A DNA stretch of 43,678 bases from Planktothrix sp. PCC 11201. Lineage in GTDB: Bacteria; Cyanobacteriota; Cyanobacteriia; Cyanobacteriales; Microcoleaceae. Positions 31,896 to 40,767 of the stretch are shown one piece after another. How positions within the stretch are numbered: position 1 is the first letter of the stretch; each line of letters opens with the position of its first letter. A model generated the notes under the pieces. It made no database searches. It had not been told where the DNA came from and saw only the letters and a program-made list of their open reading frames with translations. Made by a program: the position numbers and the translations under genes. The DNA is taken from assembly GCF_900009135.1 (NCBI RefSeq), contig NZ_LT797688.1, positions 1 to 43,678 on the forward strand, written 5' to 3'.

Positions 31896-33269
31896 ATGGA
31901 AATTCAAGATATTTTAAAATGGACTGATGAACAGGTACTTGCTAAAACCGGAAAACATCTTGATTCCCTCCAAAAAGCTATATTAGAAGGAGTTTGGGAG
32001 CATCATGATTATGAAGAAATTGCAGAGAATCATCAGCGCAGTTATGCTCATGTCAAAAAAGAGGCATGGAAATTATGGAAACTTCTATCTGATACTATGG
32101 GAGAAGATGTTAAAAAGTCTAATGTGTGTTCTTTACTAGAACAAGCAGAAATATCTCATATTTCAAATCGGGCTGATGTTCTCCAAATTGTTATCAGCAA
32201 TAGTCAAGTCAATATCTGTGGTGAAAATAAGCGATCGCCATCTCCCCCAGAAACATCCCAAACTCAAAACCAATCAACCATCATCAATTTAACAGAAGCA
32301 CCTGAATTAACAACCTTTTACAACCGCACTTCAGAACTATCTACCCTCAAACAATGGATATTAGAAGACCATACTCGCTTAATTACTATCTATGGATTAA
32401 GTGGAATGGGAAAAAGTGCGATCGCCCTTAAACTGATTGAAGAAATTAATACAGAATTTGATTATATTATCTGGAAAAGCCTTAATAACCTTCCTACCCT
32501 TTCAACGCTACAAACCGAACTCAAAGACTTTTTTTCTCCATCTCAACCTACTCCCTTATCGACAGTTATTGATTATTTTTGTAAGTTTCGTTGTTTAGTG
32601 ATTCTCGATGACGTGCAGGATATTTTTAAAACAGGTGAATTAGCAGGTCAATATTTAACAGAATCTAAAGACTACGGTACATTTTTTAAACAAATTGCTA
32701 GAACTTCTCATCACAGTTGTATAATCCTGATCAGTTGGGAAAAACCCAGAGAAATTGCCACCTTAGAAGCTGAAAACCGACCGATTAAAACATTACACCT
32801 CAAAGGGTTAGGAGAAGAAGCGACAGAAATCTTGAGAGAAAAAGGATTAACCGATGAGCAACAATGGCTTGATTTAATCACTCGCTATCAAGGTCATCCA
32901 GTCTGGTTAAATCTCATCGCCTCAACCATATTAGAACTATTTAACGGTAGGGTTTCCCAATTTTTAGAGGATAAAAATGATATATTTATTGGAGAGTTAT
33001 CTCCGATTTTAGAATCAAAATTAGAGCGATTATCAGACTTAGAAAAACAGGTCATTTCCCGGTTAGCACATCAACAGCAAGTGATCGATATTTCTCAACA
33101 ACTTGCTGATCGTCATTTCTCTAAAACAGACTTATTGCAAGCCATTCAATCCTTAGTCAGACGAGGATTAGTGGAAAAAGTCTCAGAGGGAGAGCGATCG
33201 CTATTTGAACTCAATCCCGTCTTTCAACAATACATCCCTAATTCTATTCCCTTATCAAACTCAAACTAG
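31896..33269 (+). CDS. vMAP-N-type HTH plus NB-ARC ATPase (short STAND protein)
   Basis: A 457-residue protein. The N-terminus (LDSLQKAILEGVWEHHDYEE, then RSYAHVKKEAWKLWKLLS) is the helix-turn-helix domain found at the start of many cyanobacterial vMAP/WD40-STAND proteins. An NB-ARC ATPase follows: P-loop GLSGMGKSA near residue 167, Walker B CLVILDDVQD near 234, and GHPVWLNL in the GLPL position. A winged-helix domain (about 375-450) ends the protein. The usual WD40 or TPR sensor and any effector are absent. The stop codon looks natural and I see no WD40 sequence in the 200 bp downstream. It may be a regulator or a partner of a sensor encoded elsewhere. Confidence 0.83.
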   Translation: MEIQDILKWTDEQVLAKTGKHLDSLQKAILEGVWEHHDYEEIAENHQRSYAHVKKEAWKLWKLLSDTMGEDVKKSNVCSLLEQAEISHISNRADVLQIVISNSQVNICGENKRSPSPPETSQTQNQSTIINLTEAPELTTFYNRTSELSTLKQWILEDHTRLITIYGLSGMGKSAIALKLIEEINTEFDYIIWKSLNNLPTLSTLQTELKDFFSPSQPTPLSTVIDYFCKFRCLVILDDVQDIFKTGELAGQYLTESKDYGTFFKQIARTSHHSCIILISWEKPREIATLEAENRPIKTLHLKGLGEEATEILREKGLTDEQQWLDLITRYQGHPVWLNLIASTILELFNGRVSQFLEDKNDIFIGELSPILESKLERLSDLEKQVISRLAHQQQVIDISQQLADRHFSKTDLLQAIQSLVRRGLVEKVSEGERSLFELNPVFQQYIPNSIPLSNSN

Positions 33270-33475
33270 GATATTATTGCTCTTGATTCTATCATATTCT
33301 TCCTGTCTTCGTGTCTTTGTGGTTCCTTCTACAGTTTCAAATTGGAATTTCATTGTTTCCATTTTTGCATCAGTTTCATCAGGGTTTCGGTAGAATAGAA
33401 TCACTTTAACGCTTGCATTTTAAAACAAAATGTGCTAATAAAACATCAATCAACTAGAGTTTTCACGCAGAAACC

Positions 33476-34909
33476 ATGCAAGCGCAAAACTTCAAACAAA
33501 AATTTAAGCAAACGGTACAAACCTGCGTCGCCTCGGACGTGACCGCGTTGTATGGGAGTATGCTGTTGAGAAGCTCTAGTGTTGTCGCCTGTCTAGCCTT
33601 AGCAACTGCCCACCCCTTAACCGCACAAGCCGCCGCCGTTGTAGATTGGAAAATTGATCCCAACACCGGAATTGTCGAGGTCGAACTGCCGCCAGGGAAT
33701 CAGCCCCAATTATCGGTTTATAACCTTCCCCCGCGCCTAATCCTAGACCTTCCGAATACAGAAGTTAAAGTAAATATTACCGAACGCTATGATACAGGCG
33801 TTGTTCGTCAAGTCAGTTTAATTCAGGCTAAACCCCAACAAGCTCAACTGGTGGTGGAATTTACCCAGGGTATCACCGTTGACCCCCAAACCCTCGATTT
33901 ACGGCAAATTGGGATTGATAACCTCTGGGTCTTGCGTCCCACCCTACAAACCTTACCCCCGGAACCCCCTGCAACTCCTCCGAATAGCGTTGCGACCGCC
34001 CAACCCCAAACGACTCCAACTCCTGCCCCCTCCCGAACTGCCACCGCCCCCCAAACCACCACCGTTAAGCCGACCGAACCCCCAAAACCTCCTCAATATT
34101 CTGTCCGTCAATACGACCCCCGACAAACGGTTTTACCCAACCCCCAACCGACCCGAGATTCGAGTTTAGATGTGGTGCGGTTTCCGGTGAGTCAGCCTAG
34201 CCAAGCCCAACTGTTCCCTACCGTTTCGTCACCCCCAAACCCGTCCCTGAAAACCCCGATTGTCCGTCCGGTGGCCACCATTCGCCCAGCCAATTTATAC
34301 CCATACCCACCTGATTATCAATACCAAGCATCATCCCTGCCCCAAGCGGTTCCCTTTGGTCAACCTTTGCCCCCAGGACAGCAGCAATCCTATCTTAATC
34401 CTCGTCCTCCGGCGATTCTGCTTCCGACCGGAACCGCTTTAACCTTACTGTATCCCACGGAAGATCAAGTGCGTTTAACTAATCGTTCTGAACGTCAGGA
34501 TGTGTTGTTATTGCAAGGGGGAATTGTTGATAGTTTAGGCAATTATATTGTGCCGCCGGATACGCCGATTGTCGGAGAGTTTGAAACCACAGCAAAAGGC
34601 AGTCGATTTATTGCTCAAGCGATTAATTTAGACGGTCGTAGTATCCCGATTCAAGGTCAATCTAACTGGATTCCAGGGTCATTAGAAGTTCGTCCTGAAC
34701 GGGTAGGAATTGGTACGGGTGCGGGAAGTTTAGCGGGGTTTTTAATTAGTGGTTTTACCGGAGTTGGGGCTTTAGTCGGCGCCATTGCTGGGGCGGGAAT
34801 TGGGATTGGGACTTCTCCCTCGCCCACGACTTTACAACCCGGTCAAATCATTTCTATTCAGTTAACCCAAGATTTGACAACTCCTAATTTCTTTATAGTT
34901 AATCAATAG
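33476..34909 (+). CDS. AMIN-domain protein with Pro-rich linker and glycine-zipper C-terminus
   Basis: A 477-residue envelope protein. A basic N-terminus and hydrophobic SSSVVACLALATAHPLTAQA form an export signal. Residues about 55-150 are an AMIN domain (VDWKIDPNTGIVEVELPPG; LPPRLILDLPN), which binds peptidoglycan or pilus/secretin components. About 155-315 is a Pro/Thr/Gln-rich linker. The C-terminal part has a beta-rich segment (GTALTLLYPTEDQVRLTN; VPPDTPIVGEFETTAKGSRF) and a Gly zipper (GTGAGSLAGFLISGFTGVGA). No amidase domain is present. The C-terminal part vaguely recalls TrbI/VirB10-type domains, but I would not rely on that. Role: probably cell wall or outer-membrane organisation. Confidence 0.82.
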   Translation: MQAQNFKQKFKQTVQTCVASDVTALYGSMLLRSSSVVACLALATAHPLTAQAAAVVDWKIDPNTGIVEVELPPGNQPQLSVYNLPPRLILDLPNTEVKVNITERYDTGVVRQVSLIQAKPQQAQLVVEFTQGITVDPQTLDLRQIGIDNLWVLRPTLQTLPPEPPATPPNSVATAQPQTTPTPAPSRTATAPQTTTVKPTEPPKPPQYSVRQYDPRQTVLPNPQPTRDSSLDVVRFPVSQPSQAQLFPTVSSPPNPSLKTPIVRPVATIRPANLYPYPPDYQYQASSLPQAVPFGQPLPPGQQQSYLNPRPPAILLPTGTALTLLYPTEDQVRLTNRSERQDVLLLQGGIVDSLGNYIVPPDTPIVGEFETTAKGSRFIAQAINLDGRSIPIQGQSNWIPGSLEVRPERVGIGTGAGSLAGFLISGFTGVGALVGAIAGAGIGIGTSPSPTTLQPGQIISIQLTQDLTTPNFFIVNQ

Positions 34910-34940
34910 GTTAATTTGGGATAGGGTTAATATTCAATTC

Positions 34941-35067
34941 TATAGCAATCCGCGCCGAGATTCTAACATTTTATCGTAGGGGTTGGGTCTCCCAACCCTC
35001 TTTGCGCCTGGGTTGGGAGACCCAACCCCTACAGGTTTTGATCACAAATCCTATACGGATTGCTATA
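34941..35067. mobile_element. 127-bp MITE-like element with TATAGCAATCCG terminal inverted repeats
   Basis: Perfect 12-bp terminal inverted repeats, TATAGCAATCCG (34941-34952) and CGGATTGCTATA (35056-35067). Inside is a perfect 23-bp stem (34976-34998 with 35010-35032, beginning GTAGGGGTTGGGTCTCCC) with an 11-nt loop. No coding capacity. Such TATAGCAATCC-ended elements are common in cyanobacteria. It sits just upstream of the restriction-modification gene and could affect its expression. A lone TATAGCAATCC also occurs near 13236. Confidence 0.85.
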
Positions 35068-35102
35068 TTTTGATCAATAGGTTTTGAGGATCGGGGCGAT
35101 TT

Positions 35103-38100
35103 ATGTCTAAACTTTTGATTCATCAATATTATAATACCGTTGATCAAATTATTCAATATGGGGGAAGTCGCAAAGAAACTTCGATCCGCGTGGCGTTTCA
35201 AAATCTGTTAAATGACTATTGTAGAAGCAAAGATTTTTTATTGATTCCTGAGTTAGAATACAAAACCAAAAAGGGAAAACCTGTATATCCCGATGGGACA
35301 ATTAAAGATACTCTCAGATTAGATTATGGTTATTGGGAAAGTAAGGATCAATATGATAATTTAGATTTAGAAATTGAGAAGAAACTGGCGAAAGGTTATC
35401 CCGATGATAATATTTTATTTGAAGATTCCCAAACGGCGGTTTTAATTCAAGGAGGAGGGGAAATTCTGCGGGTATCCATGGAAGATGCGGAAGCATTGGA
35501 TACCGCTATTAACGCTTTTATTAACTATTTACGTCCAGAAGTTCGGGATTTTCGAGACGCTATTAGCCATTTTCAAGAAGATTTACCGACCATTTTAACA
35601 ACGTTGCGATCGCTAATTGATCAACAGTCTATTAGTAATAAACCCTTTCAACAAGCGCGGGATAAATTTTTGCGGGTTTGTCAAGATTCTATTCACCCAG
35701 AAATTAGTTTAGAAGATATCCGAGAAATGATGATTCAGCATATCTTAACCGAAGATATCTTTATTAATATTTTCAATGAGTCCCAATTTCACCGAGAAAA
35801 TAATATTGCTAGTCAGTTACAAGCGGTGATTGAAACTTTTTTCACCGGGGCGACCAAACGCAATACTTTAAGCACTATTGAGCGTTATTATGCGGTTATT
35901 CGACGCATCGCAGCTAATATTTATAACCATCACGAAAAGCAAAAATTCCTGAAAGCAGTTTATGAGAATTTCTATAAAGCGTATAACCCAAAAGCGGCGG
36001 ATAAGTTAGGAATTGTTTATACTCCTAATGAAATTGTCCGGTTTATGATTGAGAGTACGGATTATTTATTGCATAAACATTTTGGTAAAATTTTAGCGGA
36101 TAAGGATGTGGAAATTTTAGATCCCGCCACGGGGACGGGAACATTTATTACTGAATTAATTGAATATTTACCTAAAGCTCAATTACCCTATAAATACGAG
36201 CATGAAATTCATTGTAATGAAGTGGCGATTTTACCCTATTATATCGCTAACTTAAATATTGAGTTCACCTATCTGCAAAAAATAGGGAATTATGCCGAAT
36301 TTCATAATATTTGTTTAATGGATACTTTAGATCATACGGTTTTTGCGGATAAACAGTTAGATTTATTCTCGATGACGGTGGAAAATACCGCTAGAATTAA
36401 ACGACAAAATGATCGCAAGATTTTAGTTATTATGGGAAATCCGCCTTATAATGCTAATCAACAAAACGAAAATGATAATAATAAAAATCGCGAATACCCC
36501 GCGATTGATAAACAGATTAAAGCTACTTATATTAAAGAAAGTACCGCGCAAAAAACTAAACTTTATGATATGTACTCCCGATTTTTTCGATGGGCTTCTG
36601 ATAGATTAGGAAAAAATGGTGCTTTGGCTTTTGTGACTAATTCATCTTTTATTGAAGCACGAAGTTTTGATGGTTTTAGAAAGGTAGTTAGTCAGGAGTT
36701 TAGTTATATCTATATAATTGATTTAGGTGGAGATATTAGAAAAAATCCCCAACTTTCGGGAACTAAACATAATGTTTTTGGCATTCAAACTGGGGTAGCT
36801 ATTAGTTTTATGGTCAAAAAATATTCAAACCAGAAAAATGTACCTTGTCAAATTTTTTATACTCGTCGAAATGAATTTGATACAGCCGAGGAAAAACTAA
36901 ATTTTTTAGCGTCTATCTCTTTTGAGCAGGTTGATTTTGCTCATGTTACTCCTGATGATAAAAGCAATTGGATTAATTTAACAGATAATGACTTTGATAG
37001 TTTATTACCTTTGGTTGCTCAAAAAAATCAAAATTCTATATTTAAGTTAAATAATCCAGGTATATCAACAAATAGAGATTTATGGGTTTATGATGTAGAA
37101 AAAAGCAATTTGATAAATAAAATCAATTACATGATTAAAACCTATAATAATCTTTTAGACGAAAAGAACAATAATTATCCAGAAATAATCAAATGGAGTC
37201 ATGTATTAAAAAAAAGATTTGCACGAGAAACAAATTTTAGTTTTTCTTTGGAAAAAATCACAAAAGCCTGTTACAGACCATTTTATAAAGTATTTTATTA
37301 TGGGGATTTAGATTTAAGTGACTTGCTAACTGAGTTACATTTTTTAACTTATGGAAAAAATTTAAAACAAAGTAATTTTGTAATTAATTTTACTGGCCCA
37401 AATTCTCAAAAACCCTTTATGGTATTAATAAATAATTGTGTTAGTGATTTACATTTTGTAGGTGCTGCTGCTGCAACCCAATGTTTAACTTTATATATTT
37501 ACACTGAAAATAACGAAAAAATCGATAACATTACCGACTGGGGGTTAACTCAATTTCAAACCCATTATAACGATAAAACTATAAAAAAAATTGATATCTT
37601 CCATTATACCTACGCTGTTTTACATCATCCCCTCTATCGACAAAAATACGAACAAAACCTAAAACGCGACTTTCCCCGTATTCCTTTTTTTGATAATTTT
37701 CCACAGTGGGTAACTTGGGGAAAACAACTGATGGAACTTCATATTAACTATGAAACCATCAACCCCTATCCCCTAACCCGGGTTAATAGTTCGGAAACCG
37801 AAATCACCAACCCCAAACCCAAATTAAAAGCCGATAAAATCAAAAATGAAATTATCCTTGATACCGTCACCAGCTTAACCGATATTCCTAAAACCGCCTG
37901 GGACTATCGCCTAGGAAATCGTTCGGCGTTAGAATGGATATTAGACCAATATAAAGAGAAAAAACCCAAAGATGAAACTATTGCCAAACAATTCAATAAT
38001 TATCGATTTGCGGACTATAAAGAACAGGTGATTAACTTATTAATGCGGGTTTGTACTGTTAGTATAGAAACCGTTAAAATTATTCAAGCCATGGAAACCC

Positions 38101-38111
38101 ATCAACATTAA
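35103..38111 (+). CDS. Single-chain restriction-modification enzyme (type IIG / ISP-like N6-adenine methylase)
   Basis: A 1002-residue protein. The N-terminus (about 1-120) contains LRLDYGYWESKD, a PD-(D/E)xK-type site with Asp74, Glu79 and Lys81 as candidates. A helical connector (about 130-290) follows. The methylase domain has motif I DPATGTGTF (about 340) and motif IV GNPPY (about 446), typical of N6-adenine gamma-class enzymes. The C-terminal about 400 residues resemble the specificity domain of LlaBIII-type enzymes (KKIDIFHYTYAVLHHPLYRQ; WDYRLGNRSALEWILDQY). No SNF2/RecA helicase motifs are present, unlike true type ISP enzymes, so the protein is closer to type IIG. The recognition site is unknown. 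Confidence 0.87.
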   Translation: MSKLLIHQYYNTVDQIIQYGGSRKETSIRVAFQNLLNDYCRSKDFLLIPELEYKTKKGKPVYPDGTIKDTLRLDYGYWESKDQYDNLDLEIEKKLAKGYPDDNILFEDSQTAVLIQGGGEILRVSMEDAEALDTAINAFINYLRPEVRDFRDAISHFQEDLPTILTTLRSLIDQQSISNKPFQQARDKFLRVCQDSIHPEISLEDIREMMIQHILTEDIFINIFNESQFHRENNIASQLQAVIETFFTGATKRNTLSTIERYYAVIRRIAANIYNHHEKQKFLKAVYENFYKAYNPKAADKLGIVYTPNEIVRFMIESTDYLLHKHFGKILADKDVEILDPATGTGTFITELIEYLPKAQLPYKYEHEIHCNEVAILPYYIANLNIEFTYLQKIGNYAEFHNICLMDTLDHTVFADKQLDLFSMTVENTARIKRQNDRKILVIMGNPPYNANQQNENDNNKNREYPAIDKQIKATYIKESTAQKTKLYDMYSRFFRWASDRLGKNGALAFVTNSSFIEARSFDGFRKVVSQEFSYIYIIDLGGDIRKNPQLSGTKHNVFGIQTGVAISFMVKKYSNQKNVPCQIFYTRRNEFDTAEEKLNFLASISFEQVDFAHVTPDDKSNWINLTDNDFDSLLPLVAQKNQNSIFKLNNPGISTNRDLWVYDVEKSNLINKINYMIKTYNNLLDEKNNNYPEIIKWSHVLKKRFARETNFSFSLEKITKACYRPFYKVFYYGDLDLSDLLTELHFLTYGKNLKQSNFVINFTGPNSQKPFMVLINNCVSDLHFVGAAAATQCLTLYIYTENNEKIDNITDWGLTQFQTHYNDKTIKKIDIFHYTYAVLHHPLYRQKYEQNLKRDFPRIPFFDNFPQWVTWGKQLMELHINYETINPYPLTRVNSSETEITNPKPKLKADKIKNEIILDTVTSLTDIPKTAWDYRLGNRSALEWILDQYKEKKPKDETIAKQFNNYRFADYKEQVINLLMRVCTVSIETVKIIQAMETHQH

Positions 38112-38264
38112 TATATAGTAATCCTCAATAGGTTGTAACATTTTAATACTGATATGAAACAGTCAAAAGTATTATCCCTATTCCCTGTTCCCAGATCCTT
38201 TAATTAATGTTACCTTACAAGGAACGGAGTCAAAAGATGATAGAATATATGCTATTATTAGCTT

Positions 38265-38687
38265 ATGTCTAGCAAACTTGTAATTGACACCAACGTTTTT
38301 GTCAGTGCCTTAATTAGCCCTTCTGGAGCAAGTCGCGCTGTACTTCGTGCCTGCTTACAAGGGAAGTATAAACCCCTGATGGGAACAGCACTATTGATGG
38401 AGTTTGAGTCAATCCTGGGGCGATCGGAGGTGATGGCACGCTGCCCAATATCGAAAGCTGATATTGAAGTATTGCTTGCTGCTTTGATGTCAGTAAGTCA
38501 ATGGGTTCAGGTTTATTATTTATGGCGACCGAACTTGAAAGATGAAGCGGATAATCATCTAATTGAATTGGCGATCGCGGGTAATGCAGAGGCAATTGTT
38601 ACCCAGAATATTAAAGATTTCCAAAGGGCTGAACTTCTCTTTCCCCAGCTTTCTATTATTTCCCCGGAAGCATTGATTACGGAGTAA
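38265..38687 (+). CDS. PIN-domain toxin (COG1569-like)
   Basis: A 140-residue PIN_3-type RNase. Acidic residues are visible in KLVIDTNVFVSALIS (Asp), a Glu near LLMEFESILGR, DEADNHLIELA (Asp) and VTQNIKDF (Asp), the usual four-acid centre. It is followed after 7 nt by a ribbon-helix-helix-like gene, so toxin precedes antitoxin, the reverse of the usual order. The target is probably RNA. Confidence 0.87.
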   Translation: MSSKLVIDTNVFVSALISPSGASRAVLRACLQGKYKPLMGTALLMEFESILGRSEVMARCPISKADIEVLLAALMSVSQWVQVYYLWRPNLKDEADNHLIELAIAGNAEAIVTQNIKDFQRAELLFPQLSIISPEALITE

Positions 38688-38694
38688 TTACAAT

Positions 38695-38913
38695 ATGGCA
38701 ACTTTAACGATTCGTTTACCTGATGACAAACATTTCCGCCTGAAGGCTTTAGCTGAATCTCGCGGCATTAGTATCAATAAGCTTATGGAAGAATTATCAA
38801 CGTTTGCGATCGCTGAGTTTGATGCTCAGACACGATTTCAAGCTTTAGCAATGCGGGGCGATGTGGCACAGGGTTTAGAAGTTTTGGATCGCTTGGATGC
38901 CTTAAATCAGTAG
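38695..38913 (+). CDS. Ribbon-helix-helix antitoxin
   Basis: A 72-residue protein. MATLTIRLPDDKHFRLKALA, followed by ESRGISINKLMEELSTFAI, is a ribbon-helix-helix DNA-binding fold. The remaining about 25 residues (QALAMRGDVAQGLEVLDRLD) probably wrap the toxin. It lies 7 nt after the PIN gene. Autoregulation of the operon is expected from the fold. Confidence 0.85.
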   Translation: MATLTIRLPDDKHFRLKALAESRGISINKLMEELSTFAIAEFDAQTRFQALAMRGDVAQGLEVLDRLDALNQ

Positions 38914-38997
38914 AGAGTCTGGTTAGCAGATGTTAGCTTGGCAACAGTTTTGTCAAGGGGCGGTAATTCGACATAATGGGGTTATAGTATTGTTTAA

Positions 38998-39035
38998 CTT
39001 CTCCCCCCCACCCCTCCACAGGTCAAGGGGAGAAG
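38998..39035. terminator. Possible bidirectional hairpin between antitoxin and flavin reductase genes
   Basis: CTTCTCCCC (38998-39006) and GGGGAGAAG (39027-39035), a perfect 9-bp stem with a 20-nt loop, between convergent genes. No strong T tract, so only a possible terminator. Confidence 0.4.
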
Positions 39036-39064
39036 AATTCTTAAATCTATCTGTGTTTCCCTAC

Positions 39065-39544
39065 CTATCCCCCATAATTCCATCCCGTGCTGGCGAGGTT
39101 AAGAATTTCCGCTTCTTGATGAACACCGGCGGCGATGACTTCCCCGACAAATACCGTATGGTCGCCATGTTCAACGCAACCGACAACTTGACATTCCACA
39201 TAACCCAAGGCGACGGAAATAATCGGACAACCGGTTTCTCCTAAGTAAAATTCGATGTCTTCAAATTTGTTTCCCACTCGATGTTGGGGTTTAAAGAATT
39301 TCTGGGCGATGTCTTTTTGGCCTTCTGCCAGGAAACTCAGGGCGAACACACCACTGGTTTTAATCATGGCATGGGATTTAGAATCATTTTTAACACAGTT
39401 GACCACTAAAGGTGGTTGAAAGGAGGCTTGTGTCACCCAACTGGCGGTAAAACCATTGACTTCCTCTCCCTCTTTGACTCCACAAATATAGAGGGCGTGG
39501 GGAATTTTACGCAGAATTGTTTTTTTAGCGGCTTCGTCTAACAC
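39065..39544 (-). CDS. Flavin reductase-like FMN-binding protein
   Basis: A 159-residue flavin-reductase-domain protein: LRKIPHALYICGVKEGEEVN, FTASWVTQASFQPPLVVNCV, SGVFALSFLAEG and the C-terminal HTVFVGEVIAAG. These residues form the split-barrel FMN site. The reading frame begins with GTG at 39544; the domain starts almost at once and no ATG lies upstream in frame. Similar domains also end cyanobacterial diflavin proteins, but this gene is free-standing. It would reduce FMN with NAD(P)H or bind it for another enzyme. Confidence 0.85.
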   Translation of the reverse strand: MLDEAAKKTILRKIPHALYICGVKEGEEVNGFTASWVTQASFQPPLVVNCVKNDSKSHAMIKTSGVFALSFLAEGQKDIAQKFFKPQHRVGNKFEDIEFYLGETGCPIISVALGYVECQVVGCVEHGDHTVFVGEVIAAGVHQEAEILNLASTGWNYGG

Positions 39545-39601
39545 AATGTTAATGGGATATTTAGTGGTTTTACAGAAATTAGTTTAACAAAAAACTAGGA
39601 T

Positions 39602-40735
39602 TTAAGACGGCATTACCCCCAAAACATAATCCCATTGATTTACGGAATGATTTTTGCTGATGTCGAAAATGAGTCCGTCCCCTTCGGCGCAAACCTCCCG
39701 AATTTGGGGTAATTCTCCAATTTTATTGAAACTCAAAATAGTATAGAGTTTCTGATTTTTATGAACGGTTTCCCCTAGTTTAACATAAAATTCAATCATG
39801 CCTCCGCCGGGGGAATAATAGCGTTGAATTGTGTTTTTAGGGGTAAGATTAATCCGATGATTTGGGGTGGAAGCTAAGGGGAAATCTTCGATGGATAACA
39901 GTCCTTTGGTCGCCAAATAATTTTTAATTCCCCTAATTCCTTTCTGCACAGATTCGGGATTCATTTCCAACCCCGAACCCAGTTCTAATGTCCAAGATTC
40001 AATCTCAAATCTGATATTTTTTCCCAGTTTATTTAATTCGTGTTCTAAGGCTAACCAGGGCTTCATAAAGGCTTCATCAAAGGCATCCCCATCATAATCA
40101 TTCATTAATATTCCTGTATCCAATAGAAAGGCATTAGCACTTGCTTCTCGACTATGAAAACAATATAAATAGTCGAGGGCGTTATGGGTTGAACTGTGTA
40201 AATCAATCACATAATCAGCATCTAGGGCTAGGTTTTGGAGTTGATAGCGATAATAATTATTGTAGGAAACTCCTGGGGAACTCCTGATGGATTTAGCCAG
40301 TTGATGGAATTTATTTAAAATAGTTTGACGATATTTTTCTTGAATTTCATCTGGTTCTAAATCCTGATAATCTTCTGCAAATTCGCCAATATCGGCTCCG
40401 GTTTTTTCATAATCCCAAAAAATTCGATTCCAGTCTTTGCCATCATAGAGATTATATCGACCGGAGGAAAAATAATGCGATCGCTGATTCACTCCCAAAG
40501 GATTACAAACAGGAACTAATAAAATTTCTCCCGTTAACTGAGTCTTATCCAAGGTGATTAAAAAATTAATTAAATCCCTAATCACCGCATTTCCACTAAT
40601 TTCAGCCCCGTGTAAATTAGATTGTAAATAAACCTTTTTTCCTGGATTTTCGCCTGTAAACTGATAACTTTGAATAAATAATTGATCGCCAGAAGCGAGT
40701 TGAATCAAGGGAATAGTTGAAATATTAGGAATCAT
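39602..40735 (-). CDS. Aspartoacylase/succinylglutamate desuccinylase-like zinc deacylase
   Basis: A 377-residue M14-like zinc enzyme. The HxxE zinc motif is in SNLHGAEISGNAVIRDLI, and a further metal His in VIDLHSSTHNALDYLYCF. LVPVCNPLGVNQRSHYF is a family signature. The C-terminal part (about 290-377) forms a beta/lipoyl-like domain with GGMIEFYVKLGETVHKNQKL. These enzymes remove acyl groups from N-acyl amino acids or related amides; the substrate is not predictable here. Confidence 0.85.
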   Translation of the reverse strand: MIPNISTIPLIQLASGDQLFIQSYQFTGENPGKKVYLQSNLHGAEISGNAVIRDLINFLITLDKTQLTGEILLVPVCNPLGVNQRSHYFSSGRYNLYDGKDWNRIFWDYEKTGADIGEFAEDYQDLEPDEIQEKYRQTILNKFHQLAKSIRSSPGVSYNNYYRYQLQNLALDADYVIDLHSSTHNALDYLYCFHSREASANAFLLDTGILMNDYDGDAFDEAFMKPWLALEHELNKLGKNIRFEIESWTLELGSGLEMNPESVQKGIRGIKNYLATKGLLSIEDFPLASTPNHRINLTPKNTIQRYYSPGGGMIEFYVKLGETVHKNQKLYTILSFNKIGELPQIREVCAEGDGLIFDISKNHSVNQWDYVLGVMPS

Positions 40736-40767
40736 AAAATCATTAAAAATTAGGGTAATTTAATTCA

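Noticed and set aside
33290-33330. TTCCTGTCTTCGTGTCTTTG segment as a functional element
   Set aside because: It resembles a low-complexity string seen scattered in many bacterial genomes; a single copy here with no structure gives no basis for a call.
33476-34909. TrbI/VirB10 conjugation protein
   Set aside because: The C-terminal similarity is vague, no other conjugation genes are present, and the AMIN domain gives a better-supported assignment.
38930-39244. Open frame on the plus strand after the RHH antitoxin
   Set aside because: Most of it lies opposite the flavin reductase gene, it includes the hairpin at 38998-39035, and the translation has no recognisable features.
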